From Bigelowiella natans CCMP2755 (lineage: Eukaryota; Cercozoa; Chlorarachniophyceae), in contig ADNK01001400.1 in NCBI GenBank assembly GCA_000320545.1, forward strand, positions 1 through 64,000: DNA of 64,000 nt. The letters are read 5' to 3'. The notes beneath the pieces are model-generated. The model had not been told where the DNA came from. It was given only the letters and a program-made list of their open reading frames with translations, and made no database searches. Shown here one piece after another: positions 61,493 to 64,000 of the stretch. Made by a program: the position numbers and the translations under genes. Position 1 is the stretch's first letter; each line of letters starts with the position of its first letter.

Positions 61493-62675
61493 TTGTCGCT
61501 TGTTGGGCAGGGGTAGTTTACCCTTGTATCCCATCAGACGTTGACATGGGGACTGAGATGAAAGAAAGAGCCAAACTAAGAAGAAGGGAAAAGGAGAGGA
61601 AGAAAAAGAACCACTTTACGGAGGCCCTCCGGAAAGTTAAAGCAAGAGAAAGAGGGAGGGATCTTGATGCAAGGTATCAGTAGCCACCCCGTGCTGAACA
61701 GTTCACCTCTAATATCTAATTACCGTGATATACGATAAATTTTGTATGTATTTGACGACGGAAAGCGTCGACAGTCGCGTCAAATACCTCGCTCATTTCG
61801 GCGTGAAACCGAGACCTGAAAATCGGGCACTTAATAATGCGATTAAGAAGCTTGCGATTTCGAAGGTGGTGGAAGACTGCTGAAAGATTTCGGCTTTCTG
61901 GGAGTGAAGACCATGATTTTTTTCCATAACCAGATAATAGCGTTTGGGATGCAGCACCTCCATTCTCTGGATGTCCTCAATTTGGTCTGATTATGCATTT
62001 CTTCCTCTTCTGACAAAGCGAGAACATTCATACCACTAACTTTTACGTTAGGTGACACTGCTCGACCGAATTGCTACCAAGAGTCCTAATTGGTACCCTG
62101 CAAGATGATATCTCTTTTTGCTGCCCATGATCTCACGAAGAAAAATGTGCACGAGTTAGGCTCTCGAATGCATCCGGAGTGCAACGTCATGGCTTCGAAC
62201 AGGTGATATCTCTCATTTCGCTAATAAAGAACTGCCACAGTGGAGAAGCAGTGAAAATTGCCAGAAAGAGCGTGAATGTTAGCTCTAGTATATTTTTTCA
62301 GTTTTATGTTTTTCTCTCATCAGATACTGAATCGTCTCCAAAAGAAGGTAGTACGTTCAGTTGGTGTGTATACTAGTACTGATGAGCACGGACGATGAAA
62401 CGCAAGGACACATCCATACCGCCTATTTTATCTAGATCAAGCAGCTCAGCCCTCAAGGACTCTCAAGGGTAATCGATCGTGCAACTAGCGAGTGCATAGA
62501 AATGGGAGTTTGCGAAATCAAATCCATCACACCCTCATCACCACACACGGCACGGCACTTGATGAGTAGGTTGTGCACTCACTGGCAACACTGGGTTATG
62601 CACTCCCAGATACGTTTGCAAAGGTAATAGATTAGCATTCAGGTCTTGTATTGTATTCGCCTTTGGAGTACCCGC

Positions 62676-62757
<82 letters not shown>

Positions 62758-64000
62758 AGACGGGGGTGAGGTTACCGCCGTAGATTTTTTTTGAGAGATC
62801 GATATAATTTAAGATCAATCATTTCAAATGAGATCAATCAGCCTGGTTGAGTTCGCTACTGCCTCTTCTGCCTACAAATGATGATGATGGTGATGACGAT
62901 TCAGGAACTTGAGACGCGTATGATGTCAGGAGTATCTAAGTTCAGAGCGAAGGAGGTATTATTAGGGCATGGACAAACAAAAACACGACGTGCGAGAGGG
63001 GATGGGAGCCAGCATACCCAGAGGCCTTTTTGCTGGTTCTTTTTCGATCGTGAACATAATAAATAGCATCGTGTAAAATCATTGCTCAGATCGTCACAAG
63101 CACGTGGGGCCTTGCGAAACTGGGTGAGTCCTCCAAGCCCATAATTTCCCTTTTGAGGGGGTAGTCACCAACCCCCATCCTTTCCATGAGTTCTCGCCTG
63201 TGCGTCCTCCGTAGGATACGGCAATCGAAAGAAGCTGCGCCAATCCCTCGAAACAGTCACGACGAGATTCCTCTCCAAAATGTCCAACAGTACGTCATAT
63301 GAGAGACAGAACCCACCACGCCGCGTTGATCCCTTTCCCTTCTTCTCCGGGTTCCGGGATAAATAAGACACGACGGAGACGAAGCGTAGCGCATTGCAAA
63401 GGCTGATCTCCTTTCTTTCCTGCGTGTTTTCTTGCGGTCTTTTAGACGAAATATCACGGAGTATGTGGGCCCTATCGGCTTTTGCTCAGCGGGTAATCCA
63501 ATCCGCAAGATGTGCTTTTTGGTGCGTGCGCGCGCGCTTTGTGGTCATTTATCGAAGACAACCACCTCCCTCCACAATACGCAGGATGATTTGCGGAGCA
63601 TGGCGAAGGGGGGAGGCAGCTCTGGCACGATGCCGGAGATTAATAAAACGTGCTTGTCTCGATTATTGAGCATTACTCGGGTTCGGTTGAAGGAAGGCTC
63701 GAATCACACCTGGAGTGCACAAGACGCGGCTGATATCCTCGAGGCCGTCGAGGGCCTTGATCACCGTCCTCATCCAAACATATTGTCGCGGTAGTATTAA
63801 TTTCGATGTATTTGTTATTCTAATGCTTGGCGGTGAAGAGAGGTATAACATGCCGCAATACCCTCCCCCCCCCCCCTCCCCTCAAGGATCGAGAGGCGTC
63901 TGGTCCGTACGGAGAGTCCATTAAATATCAGCAGCAGTAGCCTTAATAATGCGCCAGTAGCGGGACGACTGATCGGCCTCTCCCCCAAACATCATGTCAC
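61331..64000 (+). CDS. RAP/OPR-like helical repeat protein, many small exons, runs off the window
   Basis: Phase-consistent exons: 61331-61424, 61538-61673, 61766-61865, 61955-61984, 62105-62202, 62241-62277, 62324-62347, 62436-62468, 62905-62955, 63090-63123, 63191-63289, 63446-63492, 63585-63790 and 63887 onward. The N-part is basic (KLRRREKERKKKNHF...KVKARERG). Then come helical text (ALNNAIKKLAISKHLHSLDVLNL, ISLFAAHDLTKKNVHELG) and two hallmark units of OPR/RAP-type organelle proteins: AKEIVTSTWGLAKLG and NNEISRSMWALSAFAQR. Such proteins bind plastid or mitochondrial RNA; a C-terminal RAP domain, if present, lies beyond position 64000. The join 61984/62105 skips a possible in-frame exon (62052 on, ending in a stop) and is the weakest. 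The true start may lie upstream, or at the ATG at 61746 if the first two exons belong elsewhere. Confidence 0.62.
61436..61492. repeat. (GA)n microsatellite in the first RAP/OPR-like intron
   Basis: A pure GA run a few bases after the donor at 61425. Confidence 0.88.
62680..62752. repeat. (CA)n(GA)n microsatellite in a RAP/OPR-like intron
   Basis: CA run at about 62680-62710 followed by a GA run to about 62752, within the intron between exons 62436-62468 and 62905-62955. Confidence 0.9.

Noticed and set aside
62052-62103. Exon-like VTLLDRIATKSPNWYPAR in the RAP/OPR-like gene
   Set aside because: It joins well to the previous exon but runs into a stop with no usable donor. Skipping it keeps the frame. 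It may be an alternative, non-productive exon.
63186-63521. Alternative reading of the 63191-63289 and 63446 exons from an ATG at 63186 (MSSRLCVLRRIRQSK...)
   Set aside because: Phases also work, but the frame I chose continues upstream exons and yields the repeat motif SRSMWALSAFAQR, which the alternative does not.

Overview
The window is nuclear DNA of a eukaryotic protist. Almost every gene is split by GT-AG introns, most of them 50-200 nt long and many carrying (CA)n, (GA)n or (TA)n runs. Intergenic DNA is rich in short palindromic words (CTAG/GCTAGC, TGCATGC). MORN and sperm-tail-type (STPGR) proteins imply a flagellated cell. A Gal4-type Zn2Cys6 regulator, a PSxxP/APT-rich extracellular linker and organelle RNA-binding repeat proteins fit a stramenopile alga or relative best, but other flagellated protists remain possible and I do not name a species.

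Layout: the 3' end of an Obg-like ATPase (OLA1, + strand, to 1184); an F-box protein (-, 2047-3459); a DEK_C/SWIB chromatin protein (+, 4264-5222); a near-perfect 78-bp foldback (5673-5750); a MORN-repeat protein (-, 6224-8199); a ten-exon leucine-rich-repeat protein (+, 8932-11031); an STPGR flagellar protein (-, 12232-13534); ribosomal protein eL32 (+, 14319-14723); an intact Ty3/Gypsy-type LTR retrotransposon with a single 1,812-codon gag-pol frame (15956-22824, 5-bp target duplication).

Next comes a large polycystin-like receptor (+, 23844-34515; NHL propeller, PSxxP linker, REJ region, GPS motif, membrane segments, PDZ-like tail); a complete 14-exon TEY MAP kinase (-, 35815-39377); a secreted protein ending in a Hint autoprocessing domain (+, 40108-42064); a complete 16-exon CPSF160/CPSF1 (-, 43501-51769); a Zn2Cys6 transcription factor (-, 53641-54780); an unidentified multi-exon gene (-, 55426 to about 56470); and a divergent pair of probable organelle RNA-binding proteins: an intronless PPR-like protein (-, 57392-60862) and a many-exon RAP/OPR-like helical repeat protein (+, from about 61331 and running off the window end).

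There is no operon logic. Neighbours are mostly unrelated, apart from the divergent PPR/RAP-like pair and the recurrence of flagellar or membrane-signalling genes. Exon joins were checked by splice dinucleotides, phase and continuity of protein similarity. Joins that remain unresolved are stated in each entry.
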